Part shown: piece by piece, positions 6,048-6,444 of the stretch
How the letters are laid out: the number at the start of each line of letters is the position of its first letter
How positions within the stretch are numbered: the first letter of the stretch is position 1
Assembly: GCA_947462695.1 (NCBI GenBank)
Contig: CANHQC010000122.1
Location: 1-6,444, forward strand
Length of the DNA stretch: 6,444 bases
From: Flavobacteriales bacterium
GTDB lineage: Bacteria > Bacteroidota > Bacteroidia > Flavobacteriales_D > Crocinitomicaceae
Reading direction: 5' to 3'
Position numbers and translations under genes: made by a program
The notes under the pieces: generated by a model
Seen by the model: only the letters and a program-made list of their open reading frames with translations
What the model was told of the DNA's origin: nothing
The model's database searches: none

Positions 6048-6444
6048 TTACGCTTCGTCGGTGAATTCGTCCTCTAGTTCACTGTCAGAATCCTCATCAT
6101 CTACACTATCTTCATCCTCAGCTGATCCGGGAGCTGAAAACACTTGTCCTTTTGTAGTCGGCGTGTGCTGTACTTCTTCTGCTGGCACGCGGCTAATTTC
6201 ACGATCTAATTCCTCGGAATACGGGAAGATATCTACAATGGGAGATACTGCAATTGTCGGAATCTGAAAATCAGCCAATAAACCAGAAAGGCTCTCTAAC
6301 ATTCGGTCATATGCGTCTTTTACAGAATGTGCAGAGACTAGAAAGTTCTGGGATATTTTTTTCGCTTTTTCTTCTTCTCCTGTAGCTGTTTCGTAATTCA
6401 CTTTCACTTTATACCATATGTCGGCATCGTCGTACTTAAAAATG
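6048..6444 (-). CDS. DUF4494-like protein with acidic tail, 5' end beyond window
   Basis: The frame is open to the right window edge. Codons upstream of the GTG at 6407 read IFKYDDADIWYKVKVNYE without any Met, so the true start is almost certainly outside and 131 codons are visible. The pattern WYKVKVNYE, a Lys-rich stretch, QNFLVSAHSVKDAYDRMLE, then PIVDIFPY resembles the DUF4494 family of small Bacteroidota proteins of unknown function. That match is from memory of the family, not a search. After DIFPY the chain becomes hydrophilic and ends in a tail of about 28 residues in which roughly half are Asp or Glu. The tail is probably disordered. No signal peptide or membrane segment is visible in this part. 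It is the first visible gene of the operon with pdxH and the M16 peptidase, 4 bp upstream of pdxH. No function can be assigned. Confidence 0.75.
   Translation of the reverse strand, partial: IFKYDDADIWYKVKVNYETATGEEEKAKKISQNFLVSAHSVKDAYDRMLESLSGLLADFQIPTIAVSPIVDIFPYSEELDREISRVPAEEVQHTPTTKGQVFSAPGSAEDEDSVDDEDSDSELEDEFTDEA

Noticed and set aside
6061..6267. Plus-strand Ser-rich ORF opposite the DUF4494-like gene
   Set aside because: It is the antisense reading of the Asp/Glu/Ser codons of the acidic tail. The minus frame has family-like motifs and operon spacing; this one has neither.

Overview
The window looks like chromosome from an AT-rich Bacteroidota, probably Flavobacteriales (a Crocinitomicaceae/Fluviicola-like relative is my guess). 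The evidence is a type III glutamine synthetase typical of Bacteroides relatives, a DUF4494-like protein, a signal peptide ending in the Bacteroidota-style 'FAQ', A-rich leaders in place of strong Shine-Dalgarno sites, and TAnnTTTG promoter boxes. All five recognisable genes lie on the minus strand, so transcription runs from right to left.

Right part (4149-6444): a tight three-gene operon. It starts with a DUF4494-like protein whose 5' end is off the window. Next is pdxH (pyridoxamine 5'-phosphate oxidase, the last step of PLP synthesis and salvage), 4 bp downstream. Last is a solitary cytosolic M16 zinc metallopeptidase, 2 bp after the pdxH stop.

Middle (3576-4148): 573 bp without a conventional gene, but far from empty. 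It holds two strong bidirectional terminator hairpins, a long hairpin between them, and an imperfect direct repeat. The two repeat copies differ by exactly one triplet. On the plus strand they form the ends of two tiny lysine- and tyrosine-rich ORFs finishing in ...IYYYNH-stop and ...IYYNH-stop. This is the most unusual part of the window and could be leader-peptide or small-RNA elements.

Left part (1-3575): glnA type III (ammonia assimilation), then a 116-140 bp gap with a 13-bp inverted repeat and competing hairpins. After that comes a NarL/LuxR-family response regulator with a non-ATG start and a degenerate acidic pocket. At the left edge is the start of a secreted protein of unknown function that runs off the window.

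No mobile element, CRISPR array, tRNA or rRNA was seen. The genes are ordinary housekeeping and regulatory genes. The interest is in the intergenic DNA.
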